Assembly: GCA_913060875.1 (NCBI GenBank)
Contig: CAJXSL010000002.1
Span: forward strand, 420,845 to 484,844
DNA: 64,000 nucleotides
Origin: an uncultured Desulfobacteraceae bacterium
GTDB taxonomy: Bacteria > Desulfobacterota > Desulfobacteria > Desulfobacterales > UBA5852
Direction of reading: 5' to 3'
Shown here: positions 50,290 through 58,650 of the stretch, piece by piece
How positions within the stretch are numbered: the stretch's first letter is position 1
How the letters are laid out: each line of letters starts with the position of its first letter
Translations under genes and position numbers: made by a program
Notes under the pieces: model-generated
Seen by the model: the letters and a program-made list of their open reading frames with translations, nothing else
Databases searched by the model: none
What the model was told of the DNA's origin: nothing

Positions 50290-51387
50290 ATGAAAGGTTA
50301 CCGTTTGATGATTCCCGGCCCGGTGGAAGTCGCGCCGGAAGTTCTGGCCCCCATGAACGAGGCCATGGAGCCGCACTACGGCCCGGACTGGACAGCCTAC
50401 TACAACGAAACCCTTTCTTTGCTCAGGAAGGTTTTCCGAACGGAAGGGGATATTTTCCTGATTCCGGGTACGGGCAGCGCGGCCATCGAAGCCTGTCTGG
50501 CAACCGCGGTGGGCGGCGGGGGACGTGTTCTGATCCCCAACAACGGTTTTTTTGGCGACCGTCTGGAGGCCATTGCCCGTTCCTACACCGCCGAAGTCGA
50601 GGTCTTGAAGTATGCCATCGGCGCCCCCCTGGACCTGGTGCAGATCGAGAAAGCCCTTGCGACCGGCCGCTACGACCTGCTGGCGGTCACCCATTGCGAG
50701 ACGTCGATCGGGATCTTAAATCCCATTCGCGACATTGGCGCCGTCTGCCGGCGGCATGGGGTTCGGTTCATGGTGGATGCGGTTTCGTCCCTGGGCGTCG
50801 ATCGGCTTGAAATGGATGCCTGGGGCATCGATCTATGTGCGACCGCGTCGCAAAAGGGCCTGGAATCACCTCCCGGGCTGGGGATCGTGGCCGTCGGGCC
50901 GGAAGCCTGGGCGTTTCTCAAACGGCAGGAAAGCCCGGGTTGGTATCTCAATTTGACGCTCTGGCAACACTACGCCGATGACTGGGCCGATTGGCACCCC
51001 TTTCCCATCACCATGGCGGTCAACAATGTGAAGGCCTTGCGGGCAGGGATCGAACGCATCCTGACGGAAGGGATGAGCGCGCGTGAGGAAAGGCATCGCC
51101 AGGTATGCATGCACCTGCGTCGCAAACTGGAGGGCATGGGATTCGCAATGTGCCTGACGGATGAGCACACCGCCCACGGTTTGACCGCCGTACAGGCCCA
51201 TCCGGAAGTGCCTGTGGCCGACCTGCTCCAGGCCGTCAAGGAAAACGATAAAATCCTGATGGCCGGCAGCCTGGGCGCTTTGAAAGGCAAAATTTTCCGG
51301 ATTGGCCACATGGGCCCGTCCGCCACGGTCGCGACGATGGACGAAGCCGTGGAGGCCTTGTCGCGTTCACTCAAAAACCTGCTTTAA
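50290..51387 (+). CDS. class V aminotransferase (alanine/serine-glyoxylate type)
   Basis: A 365-aa PLP enzyme starting MKGYRLMIPGPVEVAPEVLA. Other family marks are PGTGSAAIEACLATAV, THCETSIGILNPI, FMVDAVSSLGVDRLEMDAW with the PLP-binding Asp, and TASQKGLESPPGLG with the Schiff-base Lys. It is related to alanine- or serine-glyoxylate aminotransferases. The ATG at 50290 is favoured by GGGAG. In this cluster it may remove the amino group from the imported compound. Confidence 0.88.
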   Translation: MKGYRLMIPGPVEVAPEVLAPMNEAMEPHYGPDWTAYYNETLSLLRKVFRTEGDIFLIPGTGSAAIEACLATAVGGGGRVLIPNNGFFGDRLEAIARSYTAEVEVLKYAIGAPLDLVQIEKALATGRYDLLAVTHCETSIGILNPIRDIGAVCRRHGVRFMVDAVSSLGVDRLEMDAWGIDLCATASQKGLESPPGLGIVAVGPEAWAFLKRQESPGWYLNLTLWQHYADDWADWHPFPITMAVNNVKALRAGIERILTEGMSAREERHRQVCMHLRRKLEGMGFAMCLTDEHTAHGLTAVQAHPEVPVADLLQAVKENDKILMAGSLGALKGKIFRIGHMGPSATVATMDEAVEALSRSLKNLL

Positions 51388-51462
51388 GGGCACGGATAGC
51401 AGCGCTTCCGGGCGCTGACCCGATCCAATCTCATTCGCGACAGATCGAAAAAGAGGTGTACG

Positions 51463-52437
51463 ATGCCAGCCAAGTTCAAAGTCGTCATAACGGATTATGA
51501 ATATCCCCATATTGAAATCGAGCGCCAGCTGGTGGAATCCGGCGGCGCCGAACTCGTCGCCGGGCAATGCCTGTCCGAAGCCGATTTGATCGCCCTCACC
51601 CGGGATGCCGATGCCGTCATCAACCAGTATGCCCTCATGACACCGGCCGTCATGGCGGCCATGGAACGCTGCCGGGTGATCGTACGCTACGGCATCGGGC
51701 TGGACACGATCGATATACCGGCCGCCAGCCGGGCGGGCATCATGGTGTGCAATGTCACCACCTACGGGATTCACGAGGTCTCGGATCACACCATCGCCAT
51801 GTTTCTGGCCTGCGTCCGCAAGCTGGACATGATGAACCGCCGGGTGAAAAGCGGGACATGGGACTGCAATTTGGCCCGACCGATCACACGGATCCACGGA
51901 ACGACTTTCGGCCTGATGGGATTCGGCAACATTCCCCGTATGGTCGCGGCCAAGCTGAAACCCTGGGGAATGCGCATGATGGCCTGTGATCCGTATGCCG
52001 ACCCATCGGTTTTCGCCGACCTTGGGGTGGAGCGCGTCACCATGGATCAACTGCTGACCGCAAGCGATTACCTCTCCTGCCATGTTCCCCTGACCGAAGA
52101 GACCCATCATCTGTGCGACTACGATCTTTTCCGCCGCATGAAACCGGGCGCCTATTTCATCAACACGTCCCGCGGACCGGTGGTGGACGAAGCCGGCCTG
52201 CATCGGGCGCTGTCCGAGGGGTGCCTGGGAGGGGCGGCATTGGACGTGATGGAAAACGAGCCGGCACCGGCTTCCCATCCGCTTTACGCATGCGAAAATG
52301 TGATGATTACACCCCATATGGCCTGGTATTCCGAAGAATCGGGCAAGGATCTCCAGCGGATGGCGGCCGAAGAGGCCATGCGTGTCCTGAATGGCGAGGC
52401 ACCGCTGTCCTGTGTCAACAGGGAGGCCTTGACGTGA
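51463..52437 (+). CDS. D-2-hydroxyacid dehydrogenase (NAD)
   Basis: A 324-aa dehydrogenase of the phosphoglycerate dehydrogenase/CtBP type: RVIVRYGIGLDTIDIPAA, EVSDHTIAMFLACVRK, a Rossmann GLMGFGNIPRMVA, FINTSRGPVVDEAGL with the catalytic Arg, GAALDVMENEP with Glu, and ITPHMAWYSEES with the His. It would reduce a 2-oxoacid or oxidise a D-hydroxyacid. It follows the aminotransferase by 75 bp, suggesting sequential action: deamination to a keto acid, then reduction. Confidence 0.88.
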   Translation: MPAKFKVVITDYEYPHIEIERQLVESGGAELVAGQCLSEADLIALTRDADAVINQYALMTPAVMAAMERCRVIVRYGIGLDTIDIPAASRAGIMVCNVTTYGIHEVSDHTIAMFLACVRKLDMMNRRVKSGTWDCNLARPITRIHGTTFGLMGFGNIPRMVAAKLKPWGMRMMACDPYADPSVFADLGVERVTMDQLLTASDYLSCHVPLTEETHHLCDYDLFRRMKPGAYFINTSRGPVVDEAGLHRALSEGCLGGAALDVMENEPAPASHPLYACENVMITPHMAWYSEESGKDLQRMAAEEAMRVLNGEAPLSCVNREALT

Positions 52438-52526
52438 TGGCAGCGCGGTGCTTGACCCATCCGACCGGTTGGACGGACGCCCCGTCCGCCAGCGGAATCG
52501 GCCGGACGAGCCACGGAAATCAACGG

Positions 52527-52800
52527 GTATATATCCGGGCCCGGAGGACCCGGCTTTGGGTTCTCCCTGGAAGGGGGGATGCTCCAATCGCGAGAAGCAA
52601 TAGGCGTCAGAAGACAGAATTCAGGAGCCAGAAGGATTTTGATGTCGCTTCGCTCCGTCTTTTGAAAAAGATCGAATGCGCCGAAGGCGAAAACCTTATT
52701 CTGACTTCTGGATTCTGACGCCTGAATTCCTATACGACGATTACGGCGGAGCCAATTATCTCTGACCTGGCCTACAGGACCAGGTTTTCTGGACCAAATA
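52527..52800 (+). repeat. 274-bp direct repeat, copy 2
   Basis: Same length and orientation as 37424-37697, with scattered substitutions. It fills most of the 379-bp gap between the hydroxyacid dehydrogenase and the sugar kinase; the remaining bases at 52438-52526 show nothing I recognise. Its right end lies 17 bp before the kinase ATG, so it may supply part of that gene's leader. Confidence 0.85.
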
Positions 52801-52816
52801 TAGACAGGGGGATGGC

Positions 52817-53803
52817 ATGTATGACGTGGTTGCTTTTGGGGAGGGCCTGGTAAGGCTTTCGCCCGCTCATTTCCAGCGGCTCGAGCAGGCCGGCCGTGTC
52901 GACCTGCACATCGGCGGGGCGGAACTGAATGTGGCCGTGGGGGTCAGCCGCCTGGGGCTGCGTACGGCCTGGGTTTCCAAACTCCCGGACAACCCGCTTG
53001 GCCGTATGATTCGCAACAAGGCCCGTGAACAAGGTGTTGTCACCGATCATATTTGCTGGAGTGAGGAGGGGCGCGCCGGGCTCTACTTTTTGGAGTTGGG
53101 AGCGACGCCGCGGCCCACGTCCGTGACGTACGACCGCACAGGCTCGGCCTTCTGCTCCCTGAAACCCGGTGAAATCGACTGGGAAACGATTCTGGGAACG
53201 GCCAAATGTCTGCACCTGACCGGCATTACGCCGGCGGTCAGCACCTCGGCGGCGGAAGCGACGTTCGAAGCCCTCGAGGCAGCGCGGGCCCAATCCTGCA
53301 AGGTCAGCCTGGATCTCAACTACCGTGCCAAACTCTGGGATCCTGAATCCGCCGGCCGGACGCTCGGGGCGATGATGCCCTACGTCGACATTCTGATTAC
53401 GACGGCCGGCGACACCCGCACCATTCTCGGCCTTACGGCCGCCGACGACGCGGAATTGGCCGGCGTGCTGGCGGAGCGCTACCCCTGCGAGGTGGTGGCC
53501 GTGACGCATCGCGAAGGGGCCTCGGTCTGGAAATGCCGTTGGAGCGGCCTGGTCCGGGCCAAAGGCCAAACGGTCACGTCCAAGGTCTACGAGGTGGATA
53601 TTGTGGATCAGGTGGGACGCGGAGACGCATTTGCGGCCGGCTTCCTGGCCGGCTATCTGCCGGCCGAAGATATTGCCCGGGGCCTGGATGTCGGCATTGC
53701 CTTTTCCGCGCTGAAGCACTCGATGCCGGGCGACATTAACTGGTGCGATCAGCGGGACGTGGACGCCTTGCTGGCCGGGCCTGCGCCCGGCGTCAGCCGA
53801 TAG
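52817..53803 (+). CDS. kdgK: PfkB-family sugar kinase, KDG kinase-like
   Basis: A 328-aa ribokinase-family enzyme: MYDVVAFGEGLVRLSP, DLHIGGAELNVAVGVSRLG with the substrate-binding Gly-Gly, ALARLG-like helices, and DQVGRGDAFAAGFLAGYL with the catalytic Asp and anion hole. It would phosphorylate 2-keto-3-deoxygluconate or a related sugar acid, giving KDPG for the aldolase immediately downstream. Assignment to KDG is supported mainly by the neighbouring eda. Confidence 0.8.
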   Translation: MYDVVAFGEGLVRLSPAHFQRLEQAGRVDLHIGGAELNVAVGVSRLGLRTAWVSKLPDNPLGRMIRNKAREQGVVTDHICWSEEGRAGLYFLELGATPRPTSVTYDRTGSAFCSLKPGEIDWETILGTAKCLHLTGITPAVSTSAAEATFEALEAARAQSCKVSLDLNYRAKLWDPESAGRTLGAMMPYVDILITTAGDTRTILGLTAADDAELAGVLAERYPCEVVAVTHREGASVWKCRWSGLVRAKGQTVTSKVYEVDIVDQVGRGDAFAAGFLAGYLPAEDIARGLDVGIAFSALKHSMPGDINWCDQRDVDALLAGPAPGVSR

Positions 53804-53868
53804 ACTTCACTGCGGAAGGGCGTTTCGACAGGGATACGAAAATCGATACCAACGACAAAGGGGAGAGA

Positions 53869-54543
53869 ATGTTTTCCAAAAAAGAGATTCTGGACCGGAT
53901 ATTCGAATACGGCCTGATACCGGTCATCCGAACGGACGATAGCCACCATGCCATGGCGCTGGCCGAAGCGATTTTCAATGGTGGTCTGCCGACCATCGAA
54001 GTCACCATGACCGTCCCCGGCGTCCTGGGGGTGATCGAAAAACTGTGCAGCCTGTTTGGCGACAAGGCGCTGGTCGGTGCCGGAACCGTACTGGATGCCG
54101 ACACGGCCCGTATGGCCATCCTGGCGGGAGCCGAGTACATCGTGACGCCATGCCTGGATGCGGAAACCATCGCCGTCTGCCATCGCTACTCCAAACCGGC
54201 CATACCCGGGGCGATGACACCCACCGAAATTTTGCAGGCCTGGAATTTGGGTGCCGATTTGGTCAAGGTATTCCCGGCGGATTTGTTTGGCGGTCCCCGC
54301 TTTATCAAGGCGTTGCAGGGTCCCTTGCCTCAGGTGGAAGTCATGCCTTCCGGCGGCATTACGCTGGAGAGTGCCTCCGGGTTCATCCAGGCCGGGGCAT
54401 CGGTTCTGTCCGTGGGGGGAGGATTGATCGACCGGCAGATTATGCGCGAGAAGAACTACAGCGCCTTGACGCAGAAAACCGAAACATTCCTGGAGATCAT
54501 TTACGAGGCCCGCAAGGACACGTCGACGGTCCCGTCGCAATAG
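53869..54543 (+). CDS. eda: KDPG/KHG aldolase
   Basis: A 224-aa class I aldolase that splits 2-keto-3-deoxy-6-phosphogluconate into pyruvate and glyceraldehyde 3-phosphate. The catalytic Glu (GGLPTIEVTMTVPG), the GAGTVLDADTA motif and the Schiff-base Lys in GADLVKVFPADLFGG are present, then MPSGGITLES. The ATG at 53869 follows GGGGAGAG; the frame upstream of it overlaps the kinase gene. Confidence 0.93.
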   Translation: MFSKKEILDRIFEYGLIPVIRTDDSHHAMALAEAIFNGGLPTIEVTMTVPGVLGVIEKLCSLFGDKALVGAGTVLDADTARMAILAGAEYIVTPCLDAETIAVCHRYSKPAIPGAMTPTEILQAWNLGADLVKVFPADLFGGPRFIKALQGPLPQVEVMPSGGITLESASGFIQAGASVLSVGGGLIDRQIMREKNYSALTQKTETFLEIIYEARKDTSTVPSQ

Positions 54544-54557
54544 AAGGAGACATCATT

Positions 54558-55574
54558 GTGAGAGCAATTGCCTACATGGGGCCGGACGATATTCGGACCA
54601 TAGCGGCCGACACCCCTTCCTGCGGCCCTGGTCAGCTCAAAATCCGTGTCCACTACGCCGGTATTTGCGGCACCGATATGGCGATCGCCGCCGGAAAACA
54701 TCCGCGCGCCAAGGCGCCCTTGATCATGGGGCATGAATTCGCCGGCGAAGTGGTGGAAATCAATCCGGGAGACGCACCGCCTCCCGATGTTGCGATCGGC
54801 GACCGGGTGACGATCTATCCCCTGTTGAGCTGCGGGCAGTGTCATGCCTGCCGAACCGGCCACCCGCATGTCTGCCGGGACCTGCGCCTGATCGGGATCG
54901 ACCGGGATGGCGGCTTTGCCGAATATGTATGCGTTCCCGCGGAAATGGTTGTCAAACTGCCGGCCGATATGGCTTTCGATACGGGTGCCCTGATAGAGCC
55001 GCTGGCCGTCGGCATGCATGCCGTGGCCATGGCGGATGAGGGTGCCACCCGGAATGCAATCGTTCTCGGTGCCGGCCCGATCGGCCTGATGGTTGCCCTG
55101 GCCCTTCGGTCCAGCGGCGTGGCGGATATCGTGCTCACCGATATCAATGCTTCGCGCCTGGAACGCGCCGGGGACATGGGCTTCACGGTACTGGACAGCA
55201 ATACCTGCGACGTATCCGCTGCGATTTTGGACAGGACTGCCGGCGAGGGCGCCGATGTTTTATATGAATGCGCCGGTTCGGAATCAGCGGCCGGCCAAAT
55301 GTGTGAACTGGTGCGCGGTCGCGGCAAAATCGTCATGGTGGGCGTGCACAAGGCGCCCCATGCCGTGGACCTGCGAACACTGAATTTCCGTGAAATTACC
55401 ATGGTGGGCGCGCGGGTATACACACGGGCCGACTATCAACGGGCCGTCGACGCGGCCCAACAGATCCCGGCGGAAAACATCATCTCCCATCGGCTGGACC
55501 TGGACAACGCCGTCCAGGGCTTCGACCTGATGAAACATCCGGATGGGGCCTGCAAGGTCCTGTTTCAACTATAG
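54558..55574 (+). CDS. zinc-dependent medium-chain alcohol/polyol dehydrogenase
   Basis: A 338-aa MDR enzyme: YAGICGTDMAIAAGKHP, GHEFAGEVVEINPGD with catalytic-zinc ligands, CGQCHACRTGHPHVC with the four structural-zinc cysteines, and VLGAGPIGLMVALALRS for NAD. It resembles threonine, sorbitol, idonate and galactitol dehydrogenases. The start is GTG 54558 with GAAGGAG upstream; the frame before it is inside eda in another phase. In context it probably oxidises a hydroxyl of the sugar acid. Confidence 0.9.
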   Translation: MRAIAYMGPDDIRTIAADTPSCGPGQLKIRVHYAGICGTDMAIAAGKHPRAKAPLIMGHEFAGEVVEINPGDAPPPDVAIGDRVTIYPLLSCGQCHACRTGHPHVCRDLRLIGIDRDGGFAEYVCVPAEMVVKLPADMAFDTGALIEPLAVGMHAVAMADEGATRNAIVLGAGPIGLMVALALRSSGVADIVLTDINASRLERAGDMGFTVLDSNTCDVSAAILDRTAGEGADVLYECAGSESAAGQMCELVRGRGKIVMVGVHKAPHAVDLRTLNFREITMVGARVYTRADYQRAVDAAQQIPAENIISHRLDLDNAVQGFDLMKHPDGACKVLFQL

Positions 55575-55597
55575 CCTTCCGCGCCACAGGGGGTGCA

Positions 55598-56365
55598 ATG
55601 ATGTCGAATTTCAGATTGGATGATAAACGCGTGCTGGTAACCGGCGCCTCGAACGGCATCGGGCTGGCCATTGCCCGCGCCATGGCCGAAGCCGGAGCCG
55701 ATGTCGTGCTGGTCGCCAGGGGGCAGACGCGGTTGGACAAGGCCCGGGAATACGTGGGGACTGCGGGACACAAGGTGTGGCGCTTCACCCATGACATGGC
55801 AGACATTGACGGGATCGCCGCGCTTTACGAAAAAATTCTTGCCGCGACCGGCGGCATCGACATTCTGGTCAACAATGCCGGCGGTACGCGGCGCGGTCCG
55901 GCCGAAAGCATTTCCACCGAAGACTGGGATTTTGTCCTGGACCTGAACGTCAAATCGGTGTTTGCCATGTGCCAGGCGTTTGCCCGGGAGCGCATCGCCG
56001 CCCAAAAGCCGGGCAAGATCGTCAATATCGCCTCCCTGATGAGCGAGACCGTTCGTGAGAACAATGCGCCCTATGCCGCTTCGAAAGGCGCTATCCGGCA
56101 GCTGACCAAAGCGCTGGCCGTCGATTGGGCCCGCTACAACATCAACGTCAACTGCTTCGGCCCCGGGTATATCCACACCGACCTGACCCGCCCCCTCTGG
56201 GAAGATGACGCGTTCGATGCCTGGATCAAGAAGCGCACCCCCATGGGACGCTGGGGAACCCCCGAGGACCTCGCCCCCACCGCCGTTTTCCTGGCCTCCC
56301 CGGCCGCGGATTTTATCACCGGCCAGATCTTCTTTGTCGACGGCGGTTTTCTCAGTACCTTTTAG
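55598..56365 (+). CDS. short-chain dehydrogenase/reductase
   Basis: A 255-aa classical SDR: VLVTGASNGIGLAIARAMAE, a DILVNNAGGTRRG segment, catalytic SLMSE...PYAASKG (Ser, Tyr-x3-Lys), and a C-terminal DFITGQIFFVDGGFLSTF. It resembles gluconate 5-dehydrogenase and related sugar-acid oxidoreductases. Two ATGs (55598, 55601) follow GGGGG. It is the last gene of the RpiR-headed cluster. Confidence 0.92.
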   Translation: MMSNFRLDDKRVLVTGASNGIGLAIARAMAEAGADVVLVARGQTRLDKAREYVGTAGHKVWRFTHDMADIDGIAALYEKILAATGGIDILVNNAGGTRRGPAESISTEDWDFVLDLNVKSVFAMCQAFARERIAAQKPGKIVNIASLMSETVRENNAPYAASKGAIRQLTKALAVDWARYNINVNCFGPGYIHTDLTRPLWEDDAFDAWIKKRTPMGRWGTPEDLAPTAVFLASPAADFITGQIFFVDGGFLSTF

Positions 56366-56400
56366 AGAGGCTTCTCCCGCAAAACGGTAGGCAAGAACAA

Positions 56401-56416
56401 GCCCCTCGAAAGGGGC
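56401..56416. terminator. hairpin after the sugar-acid cluster
   Basis: GCCCCT-CGAA-AGGGGC forms a tight stem-loop, extended by AA/TT pairs, 36 bp after the SDR stop. Only a short TTAAAAA follows, so it is a weak intrinsic terminator. The rest of the 347-bp gap up to 56712 is GC-rich sequence without a gene, plus the palindrome at 56608-56639. Confidence 0.5.
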
Positions 56417-56607
56417 TTAAAAATGCTTTTGAAGCTTCTGGTTTTGGTTTTCCCTTTGTCCCGCGCCGAGCATCGGCGGGGCGGACGGAAAAAAGCGCGC
56501 GGACTGTCTGAACCCGCCGTAGCCCAAGCGCAGGCGGGTGAGTTTCCGCGTGCTCCGGCCGCACCGACGACGCGCAGGATCAAGCGGGGCACGGGCGGTT
56601 TCTTTTG

Positions 56608-56639
56608 ATTCCTTTTCTTTTCCGGAAAAGAAAAGGAAT
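56608..56639. repeat. 32-bp perfect palindrome centred on CCGG
   Basis: The left arm ATTCCTTTTCTTTTCC is followed at once by its exact reverse complement. It is the longest of three such palindromes (22, 24 and 32 bp). It lies between two convergent genes, after the SDR (+) and the second PfkB kinase (-), a position consistent with a bidirectional terminator. Confidence 0.65.
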
Positions 56640-56712
56640 AAGTAAACGCATTGGCATGGATCGGTGGGACTTCTCCAGGTCTTCGGCCATGGGCGTCGGA
56701 ACAGATCCAATC

Positions 56713-57684
56713 TCAGCGATCGACCTCCCGTCCGCCCTCGTCATTGAGCAGCGCCAACACCTCTTCACGGCCGGACGTAAAATAGTCTCCCCGAATCCCG
56801 AGTTTGAGGGCCGCCATGGCCGCGGCGTAGTCCATCCCTGCCTGGATATCGTTTTCCAGATAGCCGCACAGAAACCCGGCCGTAAAACAGTCACCGGCCC
56901 CCAGCCGGTCGATCACGTCCACGGTATAGGCCCGGCTGTGGTAGAGTTTCTGCCCGTCGAAAGCAATGCCTCCCTCGTCACCAAGCGTAAGGACACTGAT
57001 GTGCGGATGATAGCGGCGGTGGACCGCCTGGACCATCTCTTCGGGTGAACCGCCGAAACCGAACAGGCCGGTGGCATCCTCCCGGGTCATGAACAACAGA
57101 TCGGCCATTTCCATAAGCGGTGCCAGAATGGCTGCTGCTTGTTCGGCCCCCCAAAGGCCTTTGCGGTAGTTGACGTCAAATGAAGTCACGATGCCGGCCG
57201 ACCGGGCCTGCTGCAGGGCGCTGGCCAGCGTTTCCCGACAGGTTTCCGACAATGCCGGAAAGATCCCGGTCCCGTGGAAAATGCGAGTGTCGAAAAGATA
57301 ATCCCGGTCGACATCGTCGAAGCGCATCCGGGTGACGGCGGCATCCCGGCGGTCGTAAATCACCTGGATCTTGCGCGGCCGCGCCCCGTATTCGACAAAA
57401 AAGGTTTCATTGCGCTGTCCCTCGACCCACCGTACGCGGGAGACGTCCACCTTGTAGGCGCCGATGTCGCGGGTAATCCGGTGCCCCAGGGCGTTTTCAC
57501 CGAGCCGGGATACCCAGGCACAACGGCGCCCCATGCGCGCCAGCGCCGCCATGGTGTTGGATTCTGTTCCGGCGGTGTGGACCTGGAACGCCCCGGCCGT
57601 TTCCAGACGTTCACCGGCCGGCACGGATAGCCGAAGCATGGTGGATCCGATCGTGGTCACATCAAAACGTTTGGCACTATCCAT
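56713..57684 (-). CDS. PfkB-family sugar kinase 2
   Basis: A 323-aa ribokinase-family kinase: VTTIGSTMLRLSVPAGERL, VHTAGTESNTMAALARMG, TSFDVNYRKGLWG, and DRLGAGDCFTAGFLCGYL with the catalytic Asp. It is similar in pattern to KDG kinases and to the kinase at 52817, but clearly divergent. The ATG at 57684 follows AGGAG; an upstream extension to 57852 is not supported. It is divergent from a GntR regulator. Confidence 0.86.
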   Translation of the reverse strand: MDSAKRFDVTTIGSTMLRLSVPAGERLETAGAFQVHTAGTESNTMAALARMGRRCAWVSRLGENALGHRITRDIGAYKVDVSRVRWVEGQRNETFFVEYGARPRKIQVIYDRRDAAVTRMRFDDVDRDYLFDTRIFHGTGIFPALSETCRETLASALQQARSAGIVTSFDVNYRKGLWGAEQAAAILAPLMEMADLLFMTREDATGLFGFGGSPEEMVQAVHRRYHPHISVLTLGDEGGIAFDGQKLYHSRAYTVDVIDRLGAGDCFTAGFLCGYLENDIQAGMDYAAAMAALKLGIRGDYFTSGREEVLALLNDEGGREVDR

Positions 57685-57859
57685 ATTATCTCCTGTCATA
57701 ACCTTAACGGCTGCCATCTTCCCGGAGTCTTTATTCCGGCCGGAATTCCAACGATGAAAACGAAGCGGTTCTATCCGGCATGCGGATTCCCAAAATGCGT
57801 ATGACACAGAAACGCATAGAAAAAAAGCATTAAAGGCCTTCTTTATAATCATCTAGGCC

Positions 57860-57902
57860 TTGACAAATGGCATGGTTTATCAGATTTAATATTTGATCAA
57901 AT
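57860..57902 (+). promoter_or_regulatory. promoter and operator of the GntR gene
   Basis: TTGACA at 57860-57865 with TTTAAT at 57885-57890 (19-bp spacing) makes a plausible sigma-70 promoter. The perfect palindrome ATTTGATCAAAT at 57891-57902 directly follows and overlaps the probable start of transcription, 26 bp before the start codon. FadR-type GntR proteins bind sites of this kind, so autorepression is likely. Confidence 0.55.
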
Positions 57903-57927
57903 TTTTTATCTAAATTAGGATTACATC

Positions 57928-58626
57928 TTGGCACAAAGACCAGCCAAAACCACCGCCGATGCCATGGGCCATACCCGCAAAGCCTATCTGGGCATCCGCA
58001 ACATGATGCTGCACAACGAGCTGGCGCCCGGCCAGAAAATCGCTTATCGGGATCTGGCCGAACGCCTGGGCATGAGCCAGACCCCCATCATCCAGGCCCT
58101 CAAATGGCTCGAATTCCAGCAGTTGGTGCGCCACGAGGCCAACCGGGGCTATTTCACGGCCCCCATCGATATCAAGGAAGTGGAAGAAATCTACGAGATG
58201 CGGGAAACGCTGGAATTAAGCCAGCTGCCGTCCATTATCCGACGGATCGACAACAAGGGCATCAAGGTCCTGCGGAGCGCCCTGGACGCCCATCTCAAGG
58301 CGTCACGGGAAATCTACCTGGCCGAACGGCTCAAACGCGATATGGCGTTTCACCTTACCCTGGCACAACTCTCGGGGAACAAGGTTCACTGTAGAATCCT
58401 GGGTGACCTTTTTGATCTGCTGTACCTGAAATACAGCGGCAACGTGCTCTTTTCCACCTCCATGGAATCGGCCGATGCCGACCACCAGGCGCTGTTCGAC
58501 AGCATCGCCAATGGTGACCTGAAAACCGCCCGGCGTATCCTGTCGCGCCATATCCGACGGGTCCGGGACCACGTCCTCAAGGGACTCAGGCAAATTACCA
58601 ACGCCCGCAACCAGGCGGGTATTTAA
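57928..58626 (+). CDS. GntR-family regulator, FCD type
   Basis: A 232-aa regulator. The winged helix is at about 15-75 (YRDLAERLGMSQTPIIQALKWLEFQQLV), followed by an all-helical FCD domain (YEMRETLELSQLPSIIRR, MAFHLTLAQLSGNKV, DADHQALFDSIANGDLKTA, and the metal-ligand-like His residues). The start is TTG at 57928 with AGGA upstream; no in-frame ATG precedes the helix-turn-helix. It may control itself, the divergent kinase or the Kor genes that follow 24 bp after. Confidence 0.9.
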   Translation: MAQRPAKTTADAMGHTRKAYLGIRNMMLHNELAPGQKIAYRDLAERLGMSQTPIIQALKWLEFQQLVRHEANRGYFTAPIDIKEVEEIYEMRETLELSQLPSIIRRIDNKGIKVLRSALDAHLKASREIYLAERLKRDMAFHLTLAQLSGNKVHCRILGDLFDLLYLKYSGNVLFSTSMESADADHQALFDSIANGDLKTARRILSRHIRRVRDHVLKGLRQITNARNQAGI

Positions 58627-58650
58627 ACCGACACGGGAGGAAACCGCGCC

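Noticed and set aside
51367..52587. 406-aa open frame on the minus strand
   Set aside because: Antisense to the hydroxyacid dehydrogenase and extending into the 274-bp repeat; low-complexity composition.
54045..54557. Extension of the zinc dehydrogenase frame to 509 aa
   Set aside because: The first 171 codons lie inside eda in another frame; GTG 54558 with GAAGGAG is the credible start.
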